Below, one piece after another: positions 18,775-27,018 of a stretch of 64,000 nucleotides of DNA. The DNA lies in contig CALWPY010000002.1 of NCBI GenBank assembly GCA_944383545.1, positions 186,001 to 250,000 of the forward strand, written 5' to 3'. This stretch comes from an uncultured Lachnospiraceae bacterium (GTDB taxonomy: Bacteria; Bacillota; Clostridia; Lachnospirales; Lachnospiraceae). A model generated the notes under the pieces. That model worked only from the letters and a program-made list of their open reading frames with translations. It searched no databases and had not been told where the DNA came from. The position numbers and the translations under genes were made by a program. The stretch's first letter is position 1. Each line of letters starts with the position of its first letter.

Positions 18775-20838
18775 TTACTGTTCCTTTGTGCTTACAATCT
18801 TATAATATGTCTTCGACGTAATCATATATACAATGATGTAGAGTACTGCAAACAATATAAAGCTTCCCGCAACGCTTGCCACGAAAAGCGGTGTATTTGC
18901 CATTCCAAACAAAGTAAGCACTCTGTTTATCATAGGCACTGCAAATGCAGTATGAATTCCTGCCGTGATAAGAGGAAGGAAAAATACCGTTATTATCTGC
19001 GAATGAATACTCTTTTTAATTTCCTGTCTTGTAAGGCCTACCTTCTGCATGATTTCATATCTTCTTCTGTCACTGTATCCCTCCGAAATCTGCTTGTAAT
19101 ATATGATAAGTATTGTTGCAAGCATAAAGACAATACTTAAGAAAATACCTACAAAATAAAGACCTCCGTACAGGGCATTGTAATCTTCCAGTGTTCCGCT
19201 TCTTGTATCTATAGATGAGCCAAACTGTATGTTTTCAAATTCCGGGTCGTTCTCGCAGAATTCTCCAAATTCACTTTTATATTCGTCGCTTATCTCCTCA
19301 CTGTATTCACTGCTTATGTCAACACCGTAATATGTTTGTATACCCGGTACATAACCTGATTCACGACATATAACGTCATAAATGTTCCTTAGCTCACTCT
19401 GGTCATTTACAAGCACTACAATTCTTCGTACTCCGCTGACATCATATGTGCTTAGCACATCATCTATATCTTCATTACCTAAATCTTTCATATATTCTTT
19501 TACATTATAGGTTTTTCCGGCTATAACCAGATTGTCAGATGACAGCTCACCATTGTCATCATATACAATAATTTCATTTTCAGCTAACTCATATGTCTTT
19601 CCCGTAAATCTTTCATATTCCTGTTTTTCAATAATACAAAGCACGCTGATTTCGGTGAAAAGGCTGGCATTATTATAGTTTTCACTTACATCAATTTCAT
19701 TACCGTTTATTCCTGCAGCTACCGGTATATATGTCAGGTCTTTTACATCACTTTCCTGATATAATTTTTCTCCGGCTCTTTCTTCATACTTATCAATGAT
19801 AGAGTTAAGAAGCCCCTTTAACTTTTCTTCTGCATAGGTATTTCCGTCATAAGAATAAACCGTAAGCTCCAGTTCAGACGGGTGCATTCTGTAAACCGTG
19901 TCACTGCTCGCCGTATAAAGCGTGGTTGTAGCGGATATCGTAACCAGTACCATTGTGGAAAGTATGCATATGCTTGCAAGACTTGTGGCATTCTGCTTCA
20001 TTCTGTACATCATACCTGATACTGAAATAAAATGATTTGTCTTATAATAATACTTATTATTCTTCTTAAGTATTTTAAGGAGCATTATACTTCCTGCCGT
20101 AAAAAGAAGGTAGGTGGCTGCTATTACAAGCATAACAGCTACGAAAAATACGGCTACTGCCTGCACAGGGTCCTCAATGCCTAACGAAAGCCAATAACCC
20201 AAAGCAAGCATTACGGCACCGAGGAGAGCTAAAATCCATTTGTTTTTAGGCTCTTTTTCTCCCACCTGTGAGCCCCTGACAAGGTCAATGGTGTTGGAAA
20301 ATCCTATCTGTCTTATGCCGTTTAAAAGCACTACAAAATATATGGCAAGAAAGACTAATACCGTTGTCGTAACTGACTGAACAGATACGGAAAGCTTAAT
20401 ACTTACACTTTCTTTTAACATTCTTACAAGGAGGAGACACACGGCTTTGTTAAATATTATTCCAGTAAGTATTCCTGCAATCGTTCCGACTGATGCCGTA
20501 ATAATATTTTCAATCAGAATGATTCTGAATATATGTCTCTTTTCCATTCCCAACACGTTATAGAGTCCGAACTCGCTTTTTCTCCTCTTCATGAGAAAAT
20601 TGTTGGAGAAAAACAAAAGAATCGCCGACAGAAAAATCATTACATACACTCCAAATCCAAGCATGGAGGTAACAGTTCCTCCGCCCTTCATATTATTTAT
20701 TGCATCGCTTACGGACATGGAATAAACTATATAAAACATGGCTGTTGCTATAATTCCGGTAAGTATATAAGGGAAGTATATCTGCTTGTTTTTCTTTATG
20801 CTTCCTACTGCAAATTTGAAATAATATCCTCTTTTCAT
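18775..20838 (-). CDS. ABC transporter permease, BceB/FtsX type
   Basis: The 687-residue permease has the BceB layout. There are about ten membrane helices, beginning after YYFKFAVGSIKKNKQIYFPY, with a single large extracellular domain (about residues 310-545) between helices 7 and 8. The FtsX core is seen in YNVLGMEKRHIFRII and RYEIMQKVGLTRQEIKKSI. Such permeases sense and clear cell-wall-active peptides such as bacitracin or lantibiotics, usually with a dedicated BceRS two-component system. The start overlaps the ATPase stop (TAATG), so the pair is translationally coupled. A matching kinase and regulator lie about 3 kb upstream. The exact inducer is unknown. Confidence 0.88.
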   Translation of the reverse strand: MKRGYYFKFAVGSIKKNKQIYFPYILTGIIATAMFYIVYSMSVSDAINNMKGGGTVTSMLGFGVYVMIFLSAILLFFSNNFLMKRRKSEFGLYNVLGMEKRHIFRIILIENIITASVGTIAGILTGIIFNKAVCLLLVRMLKESVSIKLSVSVQSVTTTVLVFLAIYFVVLLNGIRQIGFSNTIDLVRGSQVGEKEPKNKWILALLGAVMLALGYWLSLGIEDPVQAVAVFFVAVMLVIAATYLLFTAGSIMLLKILKKNNKYYYKTNHFISVSGMMYRMKQNATSLASICILSTMVLVTISATTTLYTASSDTVYRMHPSELELTVYSYDGNTYAEEKLKGLLNSIIDKYEERAGEKLYQESDVKDLTYIPVAAGINGNEIDVSENYNNASLFTEISVLCIIEKQEYERFTGKTYELAENEIIVYDDNGELSSDNLVIAGKTYNVKEYMKDLGNEDIDDVLSTYDVSGVRRIVVLVNDQSELRNIYDVICRESGYVPGIQTYYGVDISSEYSEEISDEYKSEFGEFCENDPEFENIQFGSSIDTRSGTLEDYNALYGGLYFVGIFLSIVFMLATILIIYYKQISEGYSDRRRYEIMQKVGLTRQEIKKSIHSQIITVFFLPLITAGIHTAFAVPMINRVLTLFGMANTPLFVASVAGSFILFAVLYIIVYMITSKTYYKIVSTKEQ

Positions 20839-21599
20839 TATCTTTCACCACCTGTCGCAAGAAGTGTGAGCGTATCTGATATCATCTGATACATTTCTTC
20901 ATTTGTGCGCCCACCTTTATATATCTGATGAAAGACTTCGCCATCTCTTATGAAAAGCACCCTTCCTGCATGGCTTGCCGCCTTTGTGGAATGAGTAACC
21001 ATAAGAATTGTCTGTCCTCCCTCATTAATTTTATTAAACAGTGCCAGAAGCTCGTCAGTAGACCTTGAATCAAGTGCTCCCGTCGGCTCGTCTGCAAGAA
21101 CTACTTCCGGATTATTTATAAGTGCTCTTGCCACTGCCGCACGCTGTTTCTGACCTCCTGATACCTCATAAGGATATTTTTCCAAAAGTTCTGAAATTTC
21201 CAGTTTCTTTGCCAGAGGATAGATGGCTTCCTTCATTTCCTTGTAGCTCTTCCCTGCAAGGACCATAGGTAAAAGTATATTATCCTTTAAAGAAAATGTG
21301 TCAAGCAGGTTAAAATCCTGAAAGACAAATCCGAGATGGTCCCTTCTGTAAGCAGATATTTCTTTGTCCTTAATACTGCTTAAATCTCTGCCGTTTAGTA
21401 TAACCTCTCCGCTCGTCGGCTTATCGAGAGCTGCAAGTATGTTAAGGAGTGTGGTTTTACCGCTTCCGCTCTCGCCCATTATTGCCGCATACTCTCCCTC
21501 CTCTACGGAAAAGCTTACATTTGAAAGTGCCTGTACCTTGTTTCCTCCGAATCTCGTTGTGTAAACCTTCTTTAAATTATTAACCTCTAAAATAGCCAT
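20838..21599 (-). CDS. ABC transporter ATP-binding protein, BceA type
   Basis: The 253-residue ATPase has Walker A GESGSGKTTLLN, the Q-loop FVFQDFNLLDTF, the signature VSGGQKQRAAVARAL, Walker B VVLADEPTGALDS and the switch His in MVTHSTKAASHA. It belongs to the MacB/LolD/BceA class that pairs with FtsX-type permeases. The ATG at 21599 was preferred, as AAAGGA then has eight-base spacing; an ATG two codons earlier is too close. It forms an operon with the permease. It energises removal of antimicrobial peptides and, in known Bce systems, signals transport flux to the kinase. Confidence 0.92.
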   Translation of the reverse strand: MAILEVNNLKKVYTTRFGGNKVQALSNVSFSVEEGEYAAIMGESGSGKTTLLNILAALDKPTSGEVILNGRDLSSIKDKEISAYRRDHLGFVFQDFNLLDTFSLKDNILLPMVLAGKSYKEMKEAIYPLAKKLEISELLEKYPYEVSGGQKQRAAVARALINNPEVVLADEPTGALDSRSTDELLALFNKINEGGQTILMVTHSTKAASHAGRVLFIRDGEVFHQIYKGGRTNEEMYQMISDTLTLLATGGER

Positions 21600-21639
21600 A
21601 ATCATATTCCTTTCCAGACTTTTTCATGTCTTTTCGTGT

Positions 21640-21814
21640 ATTACACCAAACGGATTGTTACGCACTCCGTGCTCTCACAATCCTGCAAAATATTCGGAAT
21701 CCATGGGTCCCCTACCCCACTTCTTCCTCATATTTTGTCGGGTCCCAAGGTCAGAAGCACTCACTTGCGTAAAACGCAGATGATGAGCTTCTGACCTTTT
21801 TCCCCTGGTGTAAT
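21640..21814. repeat. Structured 175-bp intergenic element with terminal inverted repeats
   Basis: The element is bounded by a 9-bp inverted repeat (ATTACACCA / TGGTGTAAT). Inside are three nested hairpins: GGATTGT / ACAATCC enclosing GCAC-TCC-GTGC; a GGGTCCC direct repeat (21705-21711 and 21740-21746); and a perfect 12-bp stem AAGGTCAGAAGC / GCTTCTGACCTT enclosing TGCGT-AAA-ACGCA. The 12-bp stem is followed by TTTTT on plus. No ORF is present and no target-site duplication is clear. It may be a MITE-like element or a structured RNA. Confidence 0.5.
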
Positions 21815-21876
21815 TACATAATAAATATGATATAGCTTTTCTGCCATAGTATCAACTTACAATAACGGTTTTTACC

Positions 21877-23298
21877 TTACGATTTTGTAAGATTTCTCTT
21901 CTCTATTCTTTCATTTAATTCTTTATACGTTTTTGCTATAACGACCGCTGTCACAATAAATGTCAGTATATCCGAAAGAGGCATGAAGTATAAAATTCCG
22001 TCCAATCCAAAGAATACAGGCAGTAAAATTGGAAGTCCTACGCCGAAAACTATTTCCTTCAGCATTGAAAGTATGGTAGATATCAAGGCCTTTCCAAGCG
22101 CCTGAAGGTAAATCACAGTACCCTTGTTTATACATGCAAGAATCATTGTACATAAGAAAATCCTGAAGCATTTTACTGCATATTCAGTATAATATATGCT
22201 TTCGTTCTGCGCTCCGAAAAGATTTGCAAGCTGTTTCGGAAAACATTCTGCTATTATTATTGCAACGAGGCCCACAACTGCTTCCACTTTAAGAAGAAGT
22301 GTAAACAGCTTCTTTGCCCTGTCCTCTCTTCCTGCTCCGATGTTATAACCTACAATCGGAATACAGCCTGCCGCAAGTCCTATTGCAACAGAAATTACTA
22401 TCTGAAAAAATTTCATTACAATTCCTATAACTGCAAGTGGTATCTGAGCATATTCATTCTGACCGAAAATCTCATCCAGTGCTCCGTATTTTACAACCAT
22501 TTTCTGCACTGCAAGCATGGAAAGCACAAGAGAAAGCTGTGCAAGAAAGCTTGTGGCGCCCAAAGGCAGTATCTTTTTTATCAGGTCCCATCTTAAAGGA
22601 AAGCTCTTCTTTTCAAGTTTTATTGCTTTCATATGGAATAAATACCATATTGATAAAACCGCTGTAAGTATCTGCCCCATGACAGTTGCAACCGCGGCTC
22701 CCATCATTCCCCATTTAAAACCGAATATGAAAACAGGGTCAAAAATTACATTTACTATTGCTCCCGAAACAGTTGCTACCATGGCAAATTTAGGACTTCC
22801 GTCAGACCTTATAATAGGATTCATTGCCTGACCGAACATATAAAACGGTAATCCAAGCGCAATATAAAAGAAATATTCTTTAGAGCACTCATATGTCTGT
22901 TCATTTACCCTACCGCCAAAAAGTTCAAGCAAAGGGTCCATAAACACAAGGTAAATAACTGTAACCAAAATACTTACTGCTATACATATAATTATTGAAT
23001 TGCCTATGCTTTTATGAGCTCTTTCCTTTTGGTCTGAGGCAAGACATATACTTACAAACGCACAACAGCCGTCACCTATTAAAACTGCTATTGCCAGTGC
23101 AAATACCGTAAGGGGAAAGACCACAGTATTTCCTGCATTTCCGTATGAGCCGAGATAATCGGCATTTGCAATAAAGAGCTGGTCTACAATGTTATAAAGC
23201 GCTGCAACCAAAAGTGAAATAATGCAGGGAATCGAGTACTTACGCATGAGCACTTCTACCCTTTCATCCTTAAGATAACTGTTTACTTTTTCTTCCAC
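21877..23298 (-). CDS. MATE family efflux transporter
   Basis: The 473-residue protein has about twelve membrane helices in two related halves, with MATE-family hallmarks MRKYSIPCIISLLVAALYNI, VDQLFIAN, and in the second half GCIPIVGYNIGAGR and QALGKALISTILSM. Family members use Na+ or H+ gradients to expel cationic drugs or metabolites. The start is a GTG ten bases after AGGAGG; the frame is open for 51 more codons upstream, but these fall in the leader. The gene sits between Bce genes and a broken fic gene. Expression is probably controlled by a terminator in its leader. Confidence 0.9.
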   Translation of the reverse strand: MEEKVNSYLKDERVEVLMRKYSIPCIISLLVAALYNIVDQLFIANADYLGSYGNAGNTVVFPLTVFALAIAVLIGDGCCAFVSICLASDQKERAHKSIGNSIIICIAVSILVTVIYLVFMDPLLELFGGRVNEQTYECSKEYFFYIALGLPFYMFGQAMNPIIRSDGSPKFAMVATVSGAIVNVIFDPVFIFGFKWGMMGAAVATVMGQILTAVLSIWYLFHMKAIKLEKKSFPLRWDLIKKILPLGATSFLAQLSLVLSMLAVQKMVVKYGALDEIFGQNEYAQIPLAVIGIVMKFFQIVISVAIGLAAGCIPIVGYNIGAGREDRAKKLFTLLLKVEAVVGLVAIIIAECFPKQLANLFGAQNESIYYTEYAVKCFRIFLCTMILACINKGTVIYLQALGKALISTILSMLKEIVFGVGLPILLPVFFGLDGILYFMPLSDILTFIVTAVVIAKTYKELNERIEKRNLTKS

Positions 23299-23316
23299 GA
23301 TAATTAAACCTCCTGT

Positions 23317-23390
23317 TTTTACATACAGCGATGGGCCTTTTACATGCAACAAAGATACTCTTGCATACAGTTTGTCGCTTTTTATGCAAA
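23317..23390 (-). repeat. Imperfect 21-bp tandem repeats in the MATE leader
   Basis: Between the leader terminator and the ribosome site, about four degenerate units of 21 bases occur. They begin TTGCATAAAAAGCG, TATGCAAGAGTAT, TGCATGTAAAAGG and TGTATGTAAAAAC. In the open frame they read as heptads with recurring Tyr/His, Val, Lys and Leu (YVCIKSDKL, YARVSLL, HVKGPSL, YVKTGGL). Function is unknown. Confidence 0.45.
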
Positions 23391-23404
23391 CATATTTTCC
23401 GCAC

Positions 23405-23442
23405 AAAAAAAGCGCAAATCCAAAAGCTGGATTTACGCTTTT
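23405..23442 (-). terminator. Intrinsic terminator in the MATE 5' leader (attenuator candidate)
   Basis: A 15-bp stem with one mismatch (arms 23408-23422 and 23428-23442, loop of five) is followed on the minus strand by TTTTTT. It lies about 115 bases after the predicted transcription start and about 105 bases before the MATE GTG. Confidence 0.75.
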
Positions 23443-23526
23443 AAGCCACACGCCTAATATATAAAATATTTAAAAAGTCCAAAACCGGTCTTACGCAAAT
23501 TATGCCGCACGTTTTATCCGAAATAT

Positions 23527-23555
23527 ATTATATTCAAATGTAATAAATTTGTCAA
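23527..23555 (-). promoter_or_regulatory. Perfect sigma-A promoter of the MATE leader
   Basis: The minus strand has TTGACA, a 17-base spacer and TATAAT. It lies within 20 bases of the fic stop codon, so it must serve the downstream leader and MATE gene. Confidence 0.85.
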
Positions 23556-23572
23556 AAGGGTTTTTCTGGTGA

Positions 23573-24485
23573 TTATTTTAAAAATCTGTATTTTCCTTTT
23601 CCATAACCGGATACCGTTTCAATAATTCCTGCGCCTACCAATTTTGCAATCAGCTTGGAAGCACTTGAATTTTTTAGTCCAAGAATTTCGCAAACTGCGC
23701 CCCTTCCAAATATACCATTAAAGCCAAATGTTTCAAACAACTTTTGTATATGAGCTATTGTTTTTCCTGAAAAACTTTCCACTTTTCCCGAATACATACT
23801 CTCAATGTCTACTTTTTGCTCTCCAATATCTACTTTTTTCATTTTCAAAAGTCCACTGATATGCATATCCCGATTATTCAGTTCATTTTTCTCATTTAAA
23901 AGCAAATTTCTCAGGAATAGTTCGAGGTACTCTGTCGTTTCGTGAATACCTTTTTGCAGATTCGTATAATTTGCACGAACAAGCGCATTTCTGAAATACC
24001 ACGCATTATCTGCAAAAATATCATTATTGGCTGAAAATCCAAGCATCCTTAAATACTTAATAAAAAAAACGCAGTTGTCCTCGTATTTCCCTCTCCAAAA
24101 ATATGGATTTGCCACAGTCTTGAAACAAATACCGCAAGATGACGTATAATATCATCCATCGAAAGTCCCCTGTAACTGAAGTTTCTCTCCTGCGAAAAAT
24201 CATACTCCAGAGTTGCCTGGAGTTCGGAAGCACTGCCATATAAAACAGTTTTCCCGTCTAAAACCCACTCTTTTTTCGTTATGTTGTAATTTCTTATTTT
24301 ACCCGCATGTTTGTATATGCCCTGAAACAGTTTACGATGTATAGAGATATATTCATTCGGTGAAAACGAAAAAGCGGTTTCCGACAAAATTTCTGCAATC
24401 CGATTGCCGTACTCCATGCGTAGCCTTTGCTAACCTTGTCAGGCTCGGACTCCTTCAGGTATTTCTTAAATGGGTCTTTATCCAT
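23573..24485 (-). pseudogene. Fic family protein, broken by a deletion and a frameshift
   Basis: Three pieces of one Fic AMP-transferase family protein are spread over three frames. The start at 24485 (after GAGG) encodes MDKDPFKKYLKESEPDKVSK and GYAWSTAIGLQ. At 24393-24402 the frame jumps to RIAEILSETAFSFSP, with loss of roughly 50 residues usual in the family. The Fic motif HIFGEGNTRT is intact. Just after it, a run of eight T (24062-24069) shifts the frame to FIKYLRMLGF and the C-terminal part with a winged-helix end (GRGAVCEILGLKNSSASKL). The catalytic His, Glu, Asn and Arg survive. A functional product would need two corrections, so it is most likely dead. Confidence 0.85.
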
Positions 24486-24539
24486 ATCACTACCTCATTT
24501 CTTAATATTTTTTATACCTGTAAATTCTTTCCTTTATAT

Positions 24540-25541
24540 CTACTCTACGACTATCCTGTCTTTCATTAAATCCAGAATAACCTTCGTGCCCTTCCCCGGA
24601 GAGGACTCTATAACAAGGGTATTCTTCAGGTTATCCGTAATCTTTTTACAAAGATACAGCCCTATTCCAGTGGATTTTTCCTCTTTTCTTCCATTATAAC
24701 CCGTATAGCCTTTTTCAAATATTCTAGGCAGGTCGGATTCATTTATTCCTATTCCCGTATCTTCAATTATCAGCTTCGTATCTTCCATATATATGGAAAT
24801 TTTTCCCTTATCAGTATACTTAATGGCATTTGAAAGAAGCTGTTCAATTACAAAAAGAAGCCATTTTTCATCGGTGAGAACAGTAACTCCTTCACAACTT
24901 CTGTAGTCCAAAGCAATCTTTTTCCTGATAAACATAGGTGCATATTTTCTTATCGCCTGCCGAAGCAGTTTATCCATATTACATTTTTTTATTACGTAAT
25001 CAGTAAAGTCCGAGCCAAGCCTTAAGTACACAAGCACCATTTCCACATACTGCTCTATCCTGAAAAGTTCCATTTTTAGCTCCCTGATTAGTTCGGTTTC
25101 TTCTTCCTGCTGCAAAAGAAGCCTCATTGCAGAAATGGGAATTTTTATCTGATGCACCCACATCGAGTAGTAATCCATCATGTTTTGAATTCTTTTGTCA
25201 TTGTCCGATATGATTTTAAGCTTATCGGAATTTATTTCATTTATCAGATTTTGATAATCTTCTTCAAAAATATTTGCGGGGTCAGGAATATTTTCTATAT
25301 TATATCTTATCTCTTTGAGTTTAAAAGTAAGCTTCTTATGCTTTTCAAGATATTTTCTAAAATCTGAAAATATCACAATAAGTCCAAAAAATAACGAAAT
25401 AAGAGAAGCATAAGCCACTGCGTCAAGCGGTATCTGATACAGAATAAATACTACTGCAAATATTAAGACAGCCACAATAAATACAAGCATAAATTTAAGC
25501 CTGTCTTTCAAATAGTGAACGCAAACCATTCTTTTTTTCAT
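24540..25541 (-). CDS. Sensor histidine kinase, BceS-like
   Basis: The 333-residue kinase has two membrane helices joined by a very short loop (YQIPLDA), the intramembrane-sensing type that relies on a partner ABC transporter for input. The phosphoacceptor His is in WVHQIKIPISAMRLLLQ, characteristic of BceS kinases. ATP-binding motifs are NAIKYTDKG, EDTGIGI and KSTGIGLYLCKK. Its ATG overlaps the stop of the regulator gene (ATGA). By analogy it senses a cell-wall antibiotic through the BceAB-type transporter at 18775-21599, although the two operons are separated by MATE and fic genes. Confidence 0.9.
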   Translation of the reverse strand: MKKRMVCVHYLKDRLKFMLVFIVAVLIFAVVFILYQIPLDAVAYASLISLFFGLIVIFSDFRKYLEKHKKLTFKLKEIRYNIENIPDPANIFEEDYQNLINEINSDKLKIISDNDKRIQNMMDYYSMWVHQIKIPISAMRLLLQQEEETELIRELKMELFRIEQYVEMVLVYLRLGSDFTDYVIKKCNMDKLLRQAIRKYAPMFIRKKIALDYRSCEGVTVLTDEKWLLFVIEQLLSNAIKYTDKGKISIYMEDTKLIIEDTGIGINESDLPRIFEKGYTGYNGRKEEKSTGIGLYLCKKITDNLKNTLVIESSPGKGTKVILDLMKDRIVVE

Positions 25542-26209
25542 AAAACCACATACCCCATTCCTTTTTTTGTAGTAATGAAGTCCGAAAGCCCCACGGCTTC
25601 AAGTTTTTTTCTGAGTCTTGTCACATTTACGGTAAGAGTGTTTTCATCAACATAGCTGTCGGTTTCCCAAAGCTTTGTCATAAGAATGTCACGGCTGATT
25701 ACCTTTCCTTTATTTTCCATTAAACATGAAAGTATTTTAAATTCATTTTTCGTAAGCTCTATCTTTTCATCATTAAATATAAGAGTAGCATCAGACAAAT
25801 TTAATACTGCATCTCTATGCATAAGAATATCCGTCTGACCGGAAAAATCATATGCACGCCTCAAAGCAGCCTGTATCTTGGCATTCAGCACATCCAAATC
25901 AAAAGGCTTTGCTATAAAATCATCAGCTCCCATATTGACGGCCATAACAATATTCATATTATCGGCAGCCGATGATATGAATATAATCGGCACCTTGGAA
26001 ATTTTTCTAATCTCACTGCAAAAATAATATCCGTTAAAAAACGGCAGGGAAATATCCATAAGCACAAGCTGTGGAGCGTATTCCGAAAAAATGCCCATGA
26101 CATTTCTGAAGTCATCTACTACCCTTACTTCATTTCCCCAGTTTTCTATGTATTTTTTCATAGCGCCTGCAATGACTTTGTCATCTTCTACAATAAGTAT
26201 CCTGTACAT
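25538..26209 (-). CDS. Response regulator, OmpR/PhoB family (BceR-like)
   Basis: A 223-residue regulator with a receiver domain (about 1-115: acidic pair VEDD, phosphoacceptor Asp in LVLMDISLPFFNG, Lys in FIAKPFD) and a C-terminal winged helix (about 130-223, LTKNEFKILSCLMENKGKVI ... VNVTRLRKKLEAVG). It is first in an operon with the BceS-like kinase. Its likely target is the Bce-type transporter operon downstream. GGAGAAGGGTGGG precedes the ATG. Confidence 0.92.
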   Translation of the reverse strand: MYRILIVEDDKVIAGAMKKYIENWGNEVRVVDDFRNVMGIFSEYAPQLVLMDISLPFFNGYYFCSEIRKISKVPIIFISSAADNMNIVMAVNMGADDFIAKPFDLDVLNAKIQAALRRAYDFSGQTDILMHRDAVLNLSDATLIFNDEKIELTKNEFKILSCLMENKGKVISRDILMTKLWETDSYVDENTLTVNVTRLRKKLEAVGLSDFITTKKGMGYVVL

Positions 26210-26338
26210 ACAAATATCCCACCCTTCTCCTTAATATTATAGCAAATTATATTTTAAACATCATTAAAAAAATGATATACCTTTTGACGCCTTCATTATA
26301 AAATATTAAAATATGTAATTGCAATCCAAATTAAAAAC

Positions 26339-26366
26339 TTGATTAAAAATATGTAATATGTATAAT
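26339..26366 (+). promoter_or_regulatory. Promoter of the DNA glycosylase gene
   Basis: The plus strand has TTGATT, a 16-base spacer and TATAAT, 40 bases before the ATG at 26407. Confidence 0.65.
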
Positions 26367-26406
26367 TTTTTATATATCAAATGCAATTTAAAGCAGGGGG
26401 CTGAAC

Positions 26407-27018
26407 ATGAAAAAGCTGACAAGAAACTTTTACAGAAAAGACGGACTTACGCTTGCCAAAGAGCTTCTTGGCAAGGTTATAATTCATAAAACAGAACACG
26501 GAGTAATAAAGGGAATTATCACGGAAACCGAAGCATATATGGGCATTATTGATAAAGCCTCACATGCCTATGGCGGTTTGAGAAGTAACCGCACTGAAAC
26601 CATGTATCACGACGGAGGTACATCTTATGTTTATCTGATTTACGGAATGTATTACTGCATGAATGTGGTTGCCAATAAGAAAGATATTCCTGAGGCAGTG
26701 CTGATAAGGGGAATTCATCCTTATGACAAAACTTCTCTTAAGATAATGAAGGAGCTTAGAAAAACCGATAAGATAAAGAATTTATGCAATGGTCCGGGGA
26801 AGCTGTGCATTGCAATGGATATAGATAAAACTCTTGATGACGTGGACATGTGTGCACCGGGCGCTAAGCTTTACATAGCAGATGCAGGCATCGAAATTAA
26901 TGACGCCTGCATCTTAAAAGGTCCTCGTATTAATATTGACTATGCTGAGGAAGCAGCTGCTTTCCCATGGAGATTCTATTTAAGTCAGTCTTATATAAAT
27001 ACAATATCTGATATTTAA
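26407..27018 (+). CDS. DNA-3-methyladenine glycosylase (AAG/MPG family)
   Basis: The 203-residue protein is a full-length member of the alkyladenine DNA glycosylase family, which removes 3-methyladenine and other damaged purines in base-excision repair. Diagnostic segments are LAKELLGKVIIHK, ITETEAYMGIIDKASHAYGG (catalytic Glu region), GTSYVYLIYGMYYCMNVV and NGPGKLCIAMDID. The ATG is preceded by CAGGGGG. It is a lone plus-strand gene. Its stop codon overlaps the potD stop by four bases tail to tail. Confidence 0.92.
   Translation: MKKLTRNFYRKDGLTLAKELLGKVIIHKTEHGVIKGIITETEAYMGIIDKASHAYGGLRSNRTETMYHDGGTSYVYLIYGMYYCMNVVANKKDIPEAVLIRGIHPYDKTSLKIMKELRKTDKIKNLCNGPGKLCIAMDIDKTLDDVDMCAPGAKLYIADAGIEINDACILKGPRINIDYAEEAAAFPWRFYLSQSYINTISDI

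Noticed and set aside
23299..23451. Upstream extension of the MATE protein to 524 residues
   Set aside because: The extra 51 codons cover the leader terminator and tandem repeats; the GTG after AGGAGG is the credible start.
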